From contig OU612072.1 of NCBI GenBank assembly GCA_914767715.1, forward strand, positions 620,001-684,000: a stretch of 64,000 nt of DNA, in the 5' to 3' direction. The stretch is from Membranipora membranacea (Eukaryota; Bryozoa; Gymnolaemata; Cheilostomatida; Membraniporidae). Of the stretch, positions 47,559 to 57,936 are shown one piece after another; the stretch's first letter is position 1; the number at the start of each line of letters is the position of its first letter. The position numbers and the translations under genes are program-made. The notes beneath the pieces were generated by a model. It saw only the letters and a program-made list of their open reading frames with translations. It made no database searches and had not been told where the DNA came from.

Positions 47559-47827
47559 TGCCCATACTATTATAAGGGTTTTTTGACACATACTCTATAA
47601 CCCTAACAGGGTTGAGAGACTTCACATGCCCTTTCGTTGAGAAAGGGTGGTTTACTCATACTCTGTGGCCCACCATCAGGGTTATCACACAACTACGGGG
47701 ACTACCGACAACTGTCAGCAATCACACAAGCAATAACGAAAAGCGGATAGGATGTCAACTTAAAACAAGTATGTTTACATAAAAGGTGACAACAGCTCTT
47801 CACTAGATTAGAATTTACAGAGGGAAG

Positions 47828-49039
47828 TTATCTCCGCCAATTACTATCACTACTACCTGAGCTCTGCCTAGGTGGAGAGCGATCATCACATGACTTTCTT
47901 TTAGTTCGCTCTTTGTACCTCTGGTCTGAGCTCCCATTTACTCTACAACTGCAATCTCTTGCCGAGACGCCTTCACGCAAACAAAACCTACATCTATAAA
48001 CATCAGTACAATCCTGCTGGTGATGTGACATCCTTTGACATCTGAAACACCCGCCTTCAGGACAGTAACGCGCAATATGATCATTTTTATGACATATATA
48101 ACAGCCAGAATGCTGACTACTACTATGACTTACATACCTCCTTTCACGGTCAGGTGAAGGGTAATCATCATGATCACTCCCACCATCACCATTATAACGA
48201 TGGTTGTCACTACAAAATCTCTTGTTGTCAGAACCTCGATTAGAATGGTTATAAGCATCATGATAAGTATTACTTACACTACTCTCATCACTTCTCTCTC
48301 GGTGAGGACAGCACTTCACTTCACCAACATGCACCTGTATAACAGTAACATTTGGTACAACATTGATTGGATCACAAACTACACTAGACTCAGCGTGTAC
48401 TTCAACTTTAACAGGTATTTTAGCAGGGACCTGTTTACTCTCTGACAGCGCATAAGTCGGGTCTGATCTATTTAAGGCGTTCAAACACTCTTGCGCAGCT
48501 AGTCTTGCCCTTAAAACTTTGTTGATCTTGACCCAGTTCAACTCATCATCAGCCATCATCTCAAACTTCAATTTTGAGTTACGCAAACCTCTTACTGTGA
48601 TCAACAATGCAAATCTCTCTCTGACATTGCCACCGGAGAAATCACATTGCCTACTCAGTCCTTCAACACGCAGAAGATAAGCGCGTTCATCTTCATTGTC
48701 AAGTTGTTGGCAGGTAACAAACTTGTCCAACTTAACATACTCAGACTCGTCATGCTCAAAGTGTTCTCTCAACAAGTTCCACACATCTATGAACTCCAAA
48801 GATGTGGAAAACAAGTCAACACCAAGCGATGACACTACTTCACGAGCATCACTGCCCATACACCAGAGGAAAGACGCCGGCTTTGCATCTTCACCGAAGC
48901 GAGGCACCCTCACTTTTTCGGTAACTCTAGAACCACCAGTGCCAGTAGTCACTTTTTCGATGTCATAGCCAAGTTCAATCGACTTCATTCTTAAAGCCAG
49001 ATTAAACTCAACAAACCACTGCTTAAATGACCCATGGAC
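47828..49039 (-). CDS. Gag of the LTR element, main part
   Basis: Open for 386 codons from an internal Met at 48988, and open in the same frame back to the hAT junction at 49039. A capsid-like helical region (FLWCMGSDAREVVSSLG, YVKLDKFVTCQQLDNEDERA) is followed by a Ser/Asp/His-rich linker, then zinc knuckles CYICHKNDHIARYC and CFRCQRMSHHQQDC, both CX2CX4HX4C, and a basic end. Gag packages RNA into particles. The N-terminal codons lie on the far side of the hAT insertion (50872-50946). Removing the insertion and one target copy keeps the frame, so gag was intact when hAT entered. Confidence 0.8.
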   Translation of the reverse strand, partial: VHGSFKQWFVEFNLALRMKSIELGYDIEKVTTGTGGSRVTEKVRVPRFGEDAKPASFLWCMGSDAREVVSSLGVDLFSTSLEFIDVWNLLREHFEHDESEYVKLDKFVTCQQLDNEDERAYLLRVEGLSRQCDFSGGNVRERFALLITVRGLRNSKLKFEMMADDELNWVKINKVLRARLAAQECLNALNRSDPTYALSESKQVPAKIPVKVEVHAESSVVCDPINVVPNVTVIQVHVGEVKCCPHRERSDESSVSNTYHDAYNHSNRGSDNKRFCSDNHRYNGDGGSDHDDYPSPDRERRYVSHSSSQHSGCYICHKNDHIARYCPEGGCFRCQRMSHHQQDCTDVYRCRFCLREGVSARDCSCRVNGSSDQRYKERTKRKSCDDRSPPRQSSGSSDSNWRR

Positions 49040-50863
49040 CAGGGCCGTATCCTACTGCACGGCTGCTAGGGCCTGGCCCTACCAATAATAGATAATTATC
49101 AAAGTTGAGAAAAGGTCGAAAATGGTAATAAACCAATATAACATATGACCCCCTTACACAATTTTTCATAATCACTCAGTTTAATGACAACATGACAATA
49201 ACATTAGCTTATTTCATCTCACTGATCAGACATGATCATTTTGCTTAGAGTGAAGTACAACCCATCACCCAGTTAATTTATCCAACTGCTAGGTATTTAG
49301 GGCTAACTTTGGATTTCCCAAAGCCCTCAATGATAGCTAATGAATTTCATCAGTCTATTATCAACATTGTTATGTAAAGAGCTCATGGTCAGGTTAAGGT
49401 CATATAAAGGCATTCTTATAAAGTTGTGGCAAGAACGTAGGATACATCCAGCTTATTTAAAGCAACTTCTGCAAGTTCTGCAAGGAAAAAGCTTCAAGCA
49501 TTCATCTACAGGTGAGCTGGTACATGCAAAGCAAATATTTCATGGCTAAACTGGCAGTTCCTTCCTATTCCTACCAAATTATGCCCACACTGAGACTGAG
49601 TTCATTTTCCACATCTTCTCTAGACTAACCAACCAAAGTGAGGTTGAGAGTTTACTGTTGGCAGATCCATTGGACAATAGATTCAAATGTAAGTGGAAAG
49701 TTACCCTCCCTGTCCAAGGGAGCAGAAGTGCCCCGGCATCAAGGATGTAACTATCCATGCTGCCTCATGGGATTCAGCTCATAGCACAAATTGATAGACA
49801 TGTCAATGCTTAGGAGAGGAGTTGTAAAGATAGCCAGAATTTGGTGTCATTGTTCAACTTCATGTGGCGTAATCAATAAATTGCTCCCAAGCTAATGCTA
49901 TATGGCATTGTTTCATCAACCTCACAATAAAAGCTGTGCATATTTGTCAGATGTTGATCCGCCAAAGGAAGGCCGAGTGAGAAGGACACCTGTCCGGTTA
50001 GACGACTGTAATGGGACTGGTGTGATGTTATCCATAAAAGAGAAAAGTCACCAGCTTTATATGGAGGTTTTTGACCTGGCCATAAACGGCATCGAAGCCA
50101 GGTTCGAGCAGAAGGGCATCAAATTGCTCTTGCAGATCGAGTTGCTCCTTTGCCCTGGTGCAACTGCTGTCACATCCACAATATGTGATGCTTATGGCTT
50201 TGATAGCTTTGATCTTGAGGCCGAATTGAGGGTTTATAAGAAGGATGACGACATTGTGAAAGACGATATCACAACTGTGATAGCGTCTTATAAAAATAAC
50301 CTAATAATAAACAAGTCATTATATCCTATCATATTCAAAATTTTGAAACTGATTGTAGTGTTACCCGCCACAAATGCCTCTAGTGAGCGCTCATTCTTTG
50401 CTCTCAGTAGGCTCAAGACAGCTGGGTGTACATCAATGATGCAGGATAGATTTAATCATCTATTACTGCTACATGTTTACAAGAACAAAACGGATACACT
50501 GGACATTCAATCTGTCATCAGAGATTTTGTTCAGTGTCATCCAAGTAGAGAAAGTTCCATTGCGGTGTATAAGTAAGGCTTGGTCAATTCGATAGTTATG
50601 GATATATCAATATTTTTGTTGGCATAATATAAAGAATAATTGGTATAGACAGTTACAATAAAACTCACACATAAACCCAAACCAGAAGATAGCCTTGTAA
50701 TGCAAATAATAGTGTTCTTGTGCGATGATTTCGCCTAAAAAGCTCTGGCGTCCGGGACTCCGCCCGGACCCTGTTGGGGGGGCTTACAGCGCCCCCCAAA
50801 CCCCCCAGCTGGGTTGTGTGGCCGCTTGGCCCTACCAACCAAAAGTTGAAGGATACCCCCCTG
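49040..50863 (+). mobile_element. hAT transposon nested in the gag gene
   Basis: 1824 bp. Ends CAGGGCCGTATCCT (left) and, inverted, CAGGGGGGTATCCT (right). The 8-bp duplication CCATGGAC is perfect on both sides (49032-49039 and 50864-50871). It carries a partial transposase on the plus strand, so it is probably non-autonomous. GC-rich hairpins at about 50740-50815 precede the right end. Confidence 0.9.
49902..50576 (+). pseudogene. hAT transposase C-terminal half
   Basis: 224 codons. The C-terminal dimerisation (hATC) domain is clear: LIVVLPATNASSERSFFALS, then a DRFNHLLLLHVYKN helix. Upstream PVRLDD and CDAYGFDSFDLEAEL fit the region before it in ZMYM/KIAA-type hATs. The BED zinc finger and first catalytic segment are not found in the 860 bp before it, which is full of stops. 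Confidence 0.8.
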
Positions 50864-50871
50864 CCATGGAC

Positions 50872-50946
50872 ATTGGATGAGTCTGCAACAAACACAGGTA
50901 GACTAGCAAAGATACTAGCCATGGCACCAGTGTACACCCTATACAA
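50872..50946 (-). CDS. Gag N-terminal codons cut off by hAT
   Basis: 25 codons from the first Met at 50946 (a second Met is at 50922) up to the hAT target duplication. The frame matches the open frame that resumes at 49039. The rest of the open frame to 50665 reads into the transposon. Confidence 0.7.
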
Positions 50947-51319
50947 TAGTAAGCTAGGGTATACTCAAGCGACACAAGTTCAAATTGTATTCAAGAACAC
51001 AAAGAAAACTTTTACTCAAATTTCCAGCCAAAATTTGTGAACAAAGATGGAGGAAAATATCTTTTGTTGTTTGATTTTTGGATGTTTCACTTTTCATACA
51101 CCTTGGCAGCACTTCCTCCTCACCTAAACTAGGGCTTTCCACTCCTAGTTAGTTACTCACCTAAACACCTTTTCTACACACCTTTTTCTCCTTACTCCTC
51201 TCCTCAATAACACCTTATCTCCTACTCATCCACCTCTCCTATACACCTCTCTTTCTCCTCTACACCTCTCCTAGCACTTCACCTTCACCTCTCCTAAGTA
51301 TATCTCACAACTGACACCA

Positions 51320-51566
51320 TGTTGCGAAGTTGGGTTCTATCAGGATGGCAAGATATAAAGCAGTCCGCTCACCATGAAAGTCAGTATACAAGTGCTCATG
51401 TGTGTCTCTTCAATCAAGGTCACGGTCAAGTCAGTCTCTGTCATATATAGGCCAGGGCAGCTGATGATAACTCCTTAGTATGTACAGAGAGGACAACTCC
51501 AAGATACATGTACAAAGTACATGTATGACAACATGACAACAAACCTTATGATATGACTACTCCACA
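51320..51566 (-). repeat. LTR (5') of the gag-only element
   Basis: 247 bp, about 98 percent identical by eye to 47312-47558. Followed on the minus strand by TGGTGTCAGTTGTGAG as a primer-binding-site candidate. Confidence 0.9.
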
Positions 51567-51571
51567 GTTCA

Positions 51572-51750
51572 GTTGGCTGGTTTTCTGTCAACAATTCAAT
51601 GATCACAGTGTCGTCGGCATATTTTACTAGTGTGATGTTGCTTGTTGATGGCATATCGACAACATTAAAGGAGAATAGCAGTCGGCTGACGACGCATCCC
51701 TGAGGGCTTCCAGCTGAAGTGCTCAATGATTTTGACATGTTGAGTGATGT
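51572..51750 (-). pseudogene. LINE RT core fragment, upstream of the LTR insertion
   Basis: It carries AGSPQGCVVSRLLFS and the catalytic box LVKYADDTVII, then stops at the LTR target site and continues at 47306. Confidence 0.8.
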
Positions 51751-52029
51751 AATAACTCGCTGTGTTTAGTGTCAAAATTGATGGATAAGACAAAAAATGG
51801 AAAGCAAAACAGCCAGAGGTCATTAAGAAATGATCACCTTTGATCACCTTTCATCGCCGTGGTCTTGCGCGGATGGCGGGTTTCTGCTTGATCCCAAGTT
51901 CTACCAAACTCCTCCATCACACTCGGTCTTCAGCATCTGAACCATATAGATCAAGCCATCCAAAGTCCAAGTTCACTGTATCGCACCATCTTTGTTTTGG
52001 TCTACCCCTAGGTCACACTCCTTCGACTG

Positions 52030-52750
52030 TCAACTCTGGCACTCTAAGGATGCCGTCCTCACTTTCTCTTCATCTAACCCGCCATACCACTGCATTCTTT
52101 TTCTCCTCATCAGATCATTAATTGGCATCACTCGGGCCTCTGCTGTAATTTCCTCATATCCCTTGTGGTCCTCTAGAGATATACCCATGCAATATTGCAA
52201 CATATGCAACTTGCAGGATGACATCTTATCTGCTAAAGATCCTGTGATTGGCCATGTCTCATTTCGATATAGCAGAGCTGGTCTGATAGTTGTTTTATAC
52301 ATCAGCACTTTCAGTTTAATAGGCATTCTTGTCACAGAGCACACCAGTCAGTTCTCTCCTCTCATTCCATGCCTTGGATGTTCTCAGCAATATCTCCTTG
52401 CGGCAACCTCCATCTTAGTGGATTGTTGTGCACATGTACATGAACTGAGAACATTTAGGCAGGCTTTCTGCTTCATGACTACAATAGTTCTTCATCCTGA
52501 TGTTTTCTTGATCCCTAACTGCTAGCAAATGCTCTGTTTTCTTTCGGCTTATCTTCAATCCAGCTGCCTCCAACTTCTCTCTCCATAACTCTAACCTACT
52601 CTCTAGTCTCTCTCTCTCTGTAATAGTTTTAGAAATGCTGTGAACGGTTTTTAAAAGCAACAGGTGAAAAAGTAAAGCACACAACTTGCTCAAGTTTGAT
52701 CCAATCGCACTCCGAGTCATTACCATCCTATTGGCGAATGCAACTTTCAA
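52030..52750 (-). pseudogene. RTE-like LINE reverse transcriptase remnant
   Basis: 52415-52750 has RLESRLELWREKLEAAGLKI and SRKKTEHLL (palm/thumb border). 52030-52344 has YKTTIRPALLYRNETWP and LMRRKRMQWYGGL. These are the ordered C-terminal motifs of RTE-type LINE polymerases, with a frame break between. It ends close to where A/C receptor homology begins. Confidence 0.75.
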
Positions 52751-52875
52751 AGCAGGTAAATTGGATCATACTTGATCCGGCAGATTGAATTTTAGCCTGA
52801 TTCAGCAGGAATTATAATCCCAAGAGTTTCGGGCAAGTAAAGCTCTTCATACATGGTGGTGTATTTATATTGTAG

Positions 52876-53250
52876 CAACCCTGACCTTCAATGCTGAGAC
52901 CACTACAGGAGATAGTTTCTACATCGGCCAGACCATCACAGTAACATGCAAATATTCTGAACTCCCAGCACAAACAAGCTACAGTTTTGGTGTTAGAATG
53001 GACGAGGATGGTAATACCAATTATAATTATGTTAGTTGTCAACTGCCACCCGGGTGGAGCACGTGGGTTCTCTCAAGCTCTGGTACGTTCACTCCTAATC
53101 TTCCAATCGACTGTGATGTACCAGCTAATGATAATGCTGTCACTGTAGTGTTCAATATTACTCAGGAGATGTCCTTGCTCAAGTTCAAGTGCTTTGACGC
53201 CATCTTTGGTAAGATCTCCGAGTCATCTCTCACAGTCAGGAATGTTAAAG
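52876..53250 (+). CDS. Receptor C Ig1 exon
   Basis: 375 nt, same borders as 9160-9534. It differs from receptor A at seven residues, six of them between residues 41 and 73 (for example Gln to Trp at 61, His to Ser at 68). All four cysteines are kept. Confidence 0.85.
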
Positions 53251-56200
53251 GTGAGTAATTTAGCAAACAGCATTGATACAGAGATCAAAGGTAGTTCCAA
53301 TTACAGATGATGATACATAGACATACCCTTTGTACAACTATGTAGTATTTGTAAGTATTACTGGATTAAGCTGTTTGATTTGTTTAAGATATCCTAAAAA
53401 TATGGAAGGCAATGTTAAGAATATCATTTCACAGGAGAAACTTTGCGCATTGCCCATGAAAAACATTCATTTTCTTCATGTTTTAGAACCACCCCAAAAT
53501 CTTGCGATGGCCTTTGATTCTGAACTGATCATAGAAAATCAGACACTAACAGCGAGTTGTTCTTCCTCTTCATCACAGAGTGTCTATAAATATGGTAAAT
53601 ACTGTGTGCAATTGTCAAGTATCTAAAACTCTCAATGAGTCAAGTTCTGTGTTGTATTGATATACCAGTAAAAGGCTGTGCTGGATGCATGAACATTGTC
53701 CAATTTAAAAATCCTACAGCAAAAATGGAATACTCGATCACAAATGCTGCCAAGACAGACATTGATTAAGGTGGCTACAAATGAGCCTATTATTATAGCT
53801 TTCATTGCCTGTGCTGATCATTTGCCATTGCTGCAAATTTTATTATGGAAGAATATTAGTAAGATTAACTTCAGAAAATAGCTATGTGAGAGTACTGTAA
53901 TATTTTGCCTCGAGATATTCAAAGATTGCTCATCAAGTCGAGAAAAATGTCATTATCTACTAAACTAAAGTGATATTCAAAGCTATGCTTCCCTATCACA
54001 GAATTGGTGAGAGATGGGAATTCAACTGTATTGCCTAATGGAGAGTATACTCCCTCAACAGAAGACAGGAATGGTTTCCAGATTAAGTGTACAGATACTG
54101 ATAATCCTGACTGGGTAGTCTTTGGAGACATAGTATCAACAACAGAAGTGGTACCAAGATGTAAGTGATTATCTTACGGCGTCGGGGAAACATTTTAATC
54201 CTTAGAAGGATTTGATAAGATCTGCTGTTTTATCATAACATTTACCAAATCCAAGTGATTGAATATTTTTTGTAGACATAACACGAAACTGGGGTCTTCT
54301 GGAGACCCGTAATACTAAGCTCAATCCAACCATCCCAACAACGTTATCTTGTGATATTGACGGTAATCCAACACCTACTTACACCTGGACTTCTCATGAT
54401 ACTGTGCTTACTGGTGAGACAGGAAGCACCTTGAGACTCAACATGAACTCCAGAGAGAATGGAGACACGGAGGAGATCACTTGTACAGCATCCGTAGATG
54501 GAGTCAGTAAGTGTTGTTTATTGAGTTTCCTTCAATGCTGCATAAATTAAAAAAAAATCTTTTGCTTGTTTCCAGTCTGTGAGGGTTCCCTCATATGTGT
54601 TTTTTTTCCTCCATTCTGAGTGATTTATCTTTTTCAGCCCTGCCACAGCCGCTTCTCATAACTTGGATAATCACATGGGATGATGAGGCACCGACTAACC
54701 CTCCGCCAAGTTCAGGTACTACTGAGAGACAAAATGCCTCACCAGTCGGAGCAGCTGTAGGCGGAGCAGTGGGCGGGGTTATAGTTCTCATCGTTATCAT
54801 CGCTATCATCGGATTCTGCTGCTGGAATAAACGCAAAGGTAAATGGACATATTTGCCCTAAAATATGAGTTGATACATGAGAGAGGGAATTACAGGAAAC
54901 CAAACCAAACATTATCCTGCCTTCGACAAATAACAAGTTTTAGACTCGATCTTACAACGACAACCCTTTGTTCTTTTTGCAGATAAAAATATATTAGTAA
55001 GACAAGCAGGAGGTATTAATCTGACTGACGGCAGAAATACTAACAGGTGTGTAGATACAACATACAGTAGTGCGCGTACCACTGCACAACACACAGGTCT
55101 TCAGCTAGAAACCATGAGTCAAGCGCTGTTTCGAGGCCTTCTCTAGTACAACCTCCTCATGGCCGGCCCCAGCAGCATGAAGCCACCCCTGTGTGTTGAT
55201 GAGCATCTCAATCAATATCATCGATCCCTCAGTGCATTTTGCCAGCTTCGGTGGTTTGACATAATTGGTGTGTTTACGCTGTTGCGCAACCAGGGAGGCT
55301 GCCAACTCGTCATCGTTTCAGTGTAACAATGTTCGCTCCATCACTCTCATGCTTATACTCTAAGCCAAACCAGTGCAGGGAGGTTTGCTTTCCTTCAACT
55401 CATCGGCGCAACATTGCTAATCGTCAAGGCATAGTTCACTACTCAAATTCACATTGAGCATAGTACAACTCATACACAAATCAGAGAGATGACTGGGCTG
55501 ACTGTGATCTCCTGTCTCGCTCTGCCTGCCTTTTATGCGATGGCCAAGCTTTTAATCCTATGTTTGTAATGCCTTAGATCTAACTCAGACTCACTTTGGT
55601 TTTTCACCCTGCAGAGATTTGATTTGAGTATTAAAGGCATAATCCCGCCTAGCCTTCTACCCCGATCAGTTTGCTAATCATCACCTAATCCCCTCAATCT
55701 AATCCTTACAAGGATTATAAACAAAGGAATTAAATGCTGGCAAACTCCACAAAACAAAGTGAGTGTGTTAAACCCCAGCTTACAAGCAATAGGATTACTT
55801 AGCTTTTGTCTTCACACAGTGCTGTTGCCAAATCCATGCAGATGCGCTTTCTGCCTCATGTACTATGCTTTTTGTGGCTTGTTCGAGTTCTCTGCCCGAC
55901 AGCCCAACTCTAGTCAGAAATTTGGTAGCTGATCTAGCCATGAATCCACGGCAGCCAACTTCCACTGCGAATAATTCGCAATTCCAACCTTTGTCTTGGC
56001 ATTGTGTCACCAGATCTTCGTATCTTGTCAGTTTTCTCTCATGCGCGTTTGAGAGATTTTCTTCCCAAGGCACCGTCAATTCCATCAGTATTAGTGCTTT
56101 TTCTTTGTCAGACCAGACAATTAAGTCTGGTCTTTGGTTCGTGATCACAATATGCTGTGGCATGCTGAGCTGCTCTGTGAGGTCGCATCTCACCTGCAAT

Positions 56201-57936
56201 TCTCCGCTGTTTATCAATCCCTTTTTGCAGAAAATCATTTCACGCGCTTCACCACCAGCATTAGCATATTCACACTTCTCCGTGACATATTTACACAACA
56301 CTTTCAGGACTCGATTATGCCTATATGTGTATCTTCCAAGGCTCTGCGGGCAATTCGACAGAATATGTCGATGTGTGCCCTTGGCCGAGCACCCGGCGCA
56401 CGTCGAGTTATCGGTCAACTTCCAGCGTTCCAGGTTCGCCGGGGTCGGTAGTTGATCATAAGCTGCACCAACCAGAAAGCTGATCCTTTGTGGCTCCATC
56501 GACCACATTTCTGTCCATTTGAGCTGACGCTGCTCAACAGCCTCCCAACAAGTCCACCTGCCTTGTTGGGCTTTGCCTACAGCTTGTGTCTGGCGGCGCT
56601 CCTCTTCCATCTTGCGCACCTCATCAACTACCATCTCCCGTCTAACCTTTGGGCTTTCCTTTGAGAACCACCGGTTTGCTTCCCAGCTGATGCCATGACA
56701 TGCAGTTGTCACAGCACCCACAATCTCACTTATCTCCAGTGTGTATACAATATTATCACTGTTTTTAGATTTTTTTGAAATAATTTACTTTGTAACAATG
56801 TTGTTCCAACTGTGTCAATTTAGAATATAATAGTAGGAACTAATAATAATAAAACAATAAGGAAAAGCACAAGGATTTACGGGTTTAGGCAAGTGTATAT
56901 AGCTACCGAATCACCAAAGGTAAATAGTCATACAAAAATTTGATTCAAATCAAGGAAATTTACAAGCATTCAATACCAAGAGACAAACATCCACTAAATA
57001 CAACAGTGAGCAAACATCATTAATCTGACCAGACTTGGCCAACACAGCTGCGTTTATTAGCGAACAATTATCAACAAAGTAAGTTTGAAACTTTTCGCTT
57101 GCTGTTTGATCGCACAGTTATGTTCGATTTTAGTTTTCTCGGATAACACTTCGATTCATTATGAACTAAGACTGTCTCAAAGCTAACTTTTTATTCATTG
57201 CTACATTTATAGATCCGAGAACAGAACACATATTAGGGGTAAATATAATTCACTGTCTTTCTTTGTTGTTGACATATCAGATGATATTAGGTCATCCAGT
57301 CATGGCCTTGATTTAGTCAATATATCAGTAAATCAATTGGGAATTGGATTGGAAGGGTCATAGTAATGATTAATAGATGGGAGGACTGTTTTTCTTTTAT
57401 AATTTGTTGAACATATAGATAGTAATAACCCTTTGTGTGTCATCTATACAATCAGGCATATAATCGCTCCTGTTAGCTATTCTGGTTGATATTCATTGGA
57501 ATGACATGAGGTTGTAAAAATTGTCATAACTCAAAAACTAAGGGGTTTAGAAGGAAAGCTTAGGAAATAAACCTCATCTGCATAAGATCCTTGATCTATC
57601 TTTCTAATTTCTAGCCTGCTAACAATACCAAAAATAATTTTATTGATATTGAAACACACAACAAGGTGTATAAATAGACTTATTTTGTGTTTAGCTTCAA
57701 TAATTTCAGCAGAGAACGCAGCAGCTGGTGAGTATGAGGAGGTGGCTGCTGTACCAAACTCAACCACATCACCAGATTATGTGAATGGCGGTATTATAAT
57801 GAGCTCTAATATAAAAACATACGAGAATCTATCTGAGGTCACCAGAAAACTTGATAATGAGTACGAGCGGATAAACATACAGAAACGGAAGGATGATGTA
57901 CATAACTACACTCATGTTGGTGATTGGAGGAAATGA
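52876..57936 (+). CDS. Receptor C: three-Ig-domain transmembrane receptor with ITAM-like tail
   Basis: Exons: Ig1 52876-53250, Ig2a 53487-53594, Ig2b 54002-54160, Ig3 54276-54506, stalk/TM 54638-54838, juxtamembrane 54983-55048, tail 57710-57936. Phases agree and give 455 residues plus stop after one upstream phase base. The ectodomain matches receptor A closely at the distal end, less in Ig3. The tail is unrelated to that of A: YEEV, YVNG (a Grb2-type YxN site), YENL, YERI and YTHV, with YENL and YERI ten residues apart as in an ITAM (YxxL/I-x6-12-YxxL/I). In known receptors ITAMs recruit tandem-SH2 kinases and activate; that is the basis for calling C a candidate activating partner of A. 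The signal-peptide exon was not found, and the last intron holds an R2-like LINE fragment. Confidence 0.8.
53487..53594 (+). CDS. Receptor C Ig2 first-half exon
   Basis: 108 nt, protein identical to the receptor A exon. Donor TATG/GTAAAT. Confidence 0.8.
54002..54160 (+). CDS. Receptor C Ig2 second-half exon
   Basis: 159 nt. The middle (YTPSTEDRNGFQIKCTDT) is identical to A, but both ends differ, with about nine changes in 53 residues. Confidence 0.8.
54276..54506 (+). CDS. Receptor C Ig3 exon
   Basis: 231 nt. Cys in LSCDIDGNP, Trp in TYTWTS, Cys in EITCTAS. Only about two thirds identical to A by eye. Confidence 0.85.
54638..54838 (+). CDS. Receptor C stalk and transmembrane exon
   Basis: It encodes ITWIITWDDE, the stalk APTNPPPSSGTTE, then VGAAVGGAVGG and an Ile/Val helix ending GFCCWNKRK. 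It leaves in phase 1, so it could join either the 54983 exon or, by skipping, the tail exon directly. Confidence 0.85.
54983..55048 (+). CDS. Receptor C juxtamembrane exon with two possible donors
   Basis: Acceptor ttctttttgcag. The sequence AACAGGTGTGTAG offers donors after 55046 and 55048. Only the second leaves in phase 1 and keeps the tail frame. It encodes a VRQAGGINLTDGRNTN stretch, related to the 6131-6200 exon of receptor A. Confidence 0.55.
55795..56721 (-). pseudogene. R2-like LINE C-terminus with restriction-like endonuclease
   Basis: 308 open codons. The order is an RT thumb/linker with WKLTDNSTCAGC, a zinc motif CAGCSAKGTHRHILSNC (CX2CX7HX4C), the GRYTYRHNRVL segment, then a restriction-like endonuclease core RPDLIVWSDKEKAL and ELTVPWE, and ERKLTRYEDLV plus VEVGCRGF. 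This architecture belongs to R2/R4/NeSL-type non-LTR elements, which cut their target with a PD-(D/E)XK nuclease. The RT itself is missing upstream, so it is a 5'-truncated insertion in the last intron of receptor C, in antisense. Confidence 0.75.
56722..57709 (+). other. Rest of the last receptor C intron
   Basis: AT-rich with no supported exon. It ends at a tandem acceptor TTTCAGCAG (57705-57712). Confidence 0.5.
57710..57936 (+). CDS. Receptor C tail exon with ITAM-like motif
   Basis: Acceptor taatttcag, phase 1, with stop TGA at 57934-57936. It encodes about 75 residues. Tyrosine motifs by exon residue: EYEEV (9), DYVNG (24), TYENL (38), EYERI (52), NYTHV (67). YENL-x10-YERI fits the wide ITAM definition. 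There is no transmembrane or basic-patch feature. A NAGNAG acceptor lets splicing shift by one codon without changing frame. Confidence 0.75.

Larger units (their letters stand above)
47312..51566 (-). mobile_element. Gag-only LTR retrotransposon with exact 5-bp target duplication
   Basis: Two 247-bp LTRs (TG...CA) differ at only four positions by eye. GTTCA stands on both outer sides (47307-47311 and 51567-51571), and the disrupted LINE reads on across it. A TGGTGTCAG primer-site start follows the 5' LTR on the minus strand. Without the nested hAT the interior is about 1.9 kb and holds only gag; no protease, RT or integrase motif is seen. It resembles the TR-GAG class of non-autonomous elements, which rely on pol from a partner. 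LTR similarity implies recent insertion. Confidence 0.9.

Noticed and set aside
55865-56455. Plus-strand 196-codon open frame
   Set aside because: Antisense of the R2-like endonuclease frame, which carries recognisable zinc and nuclease motifs.
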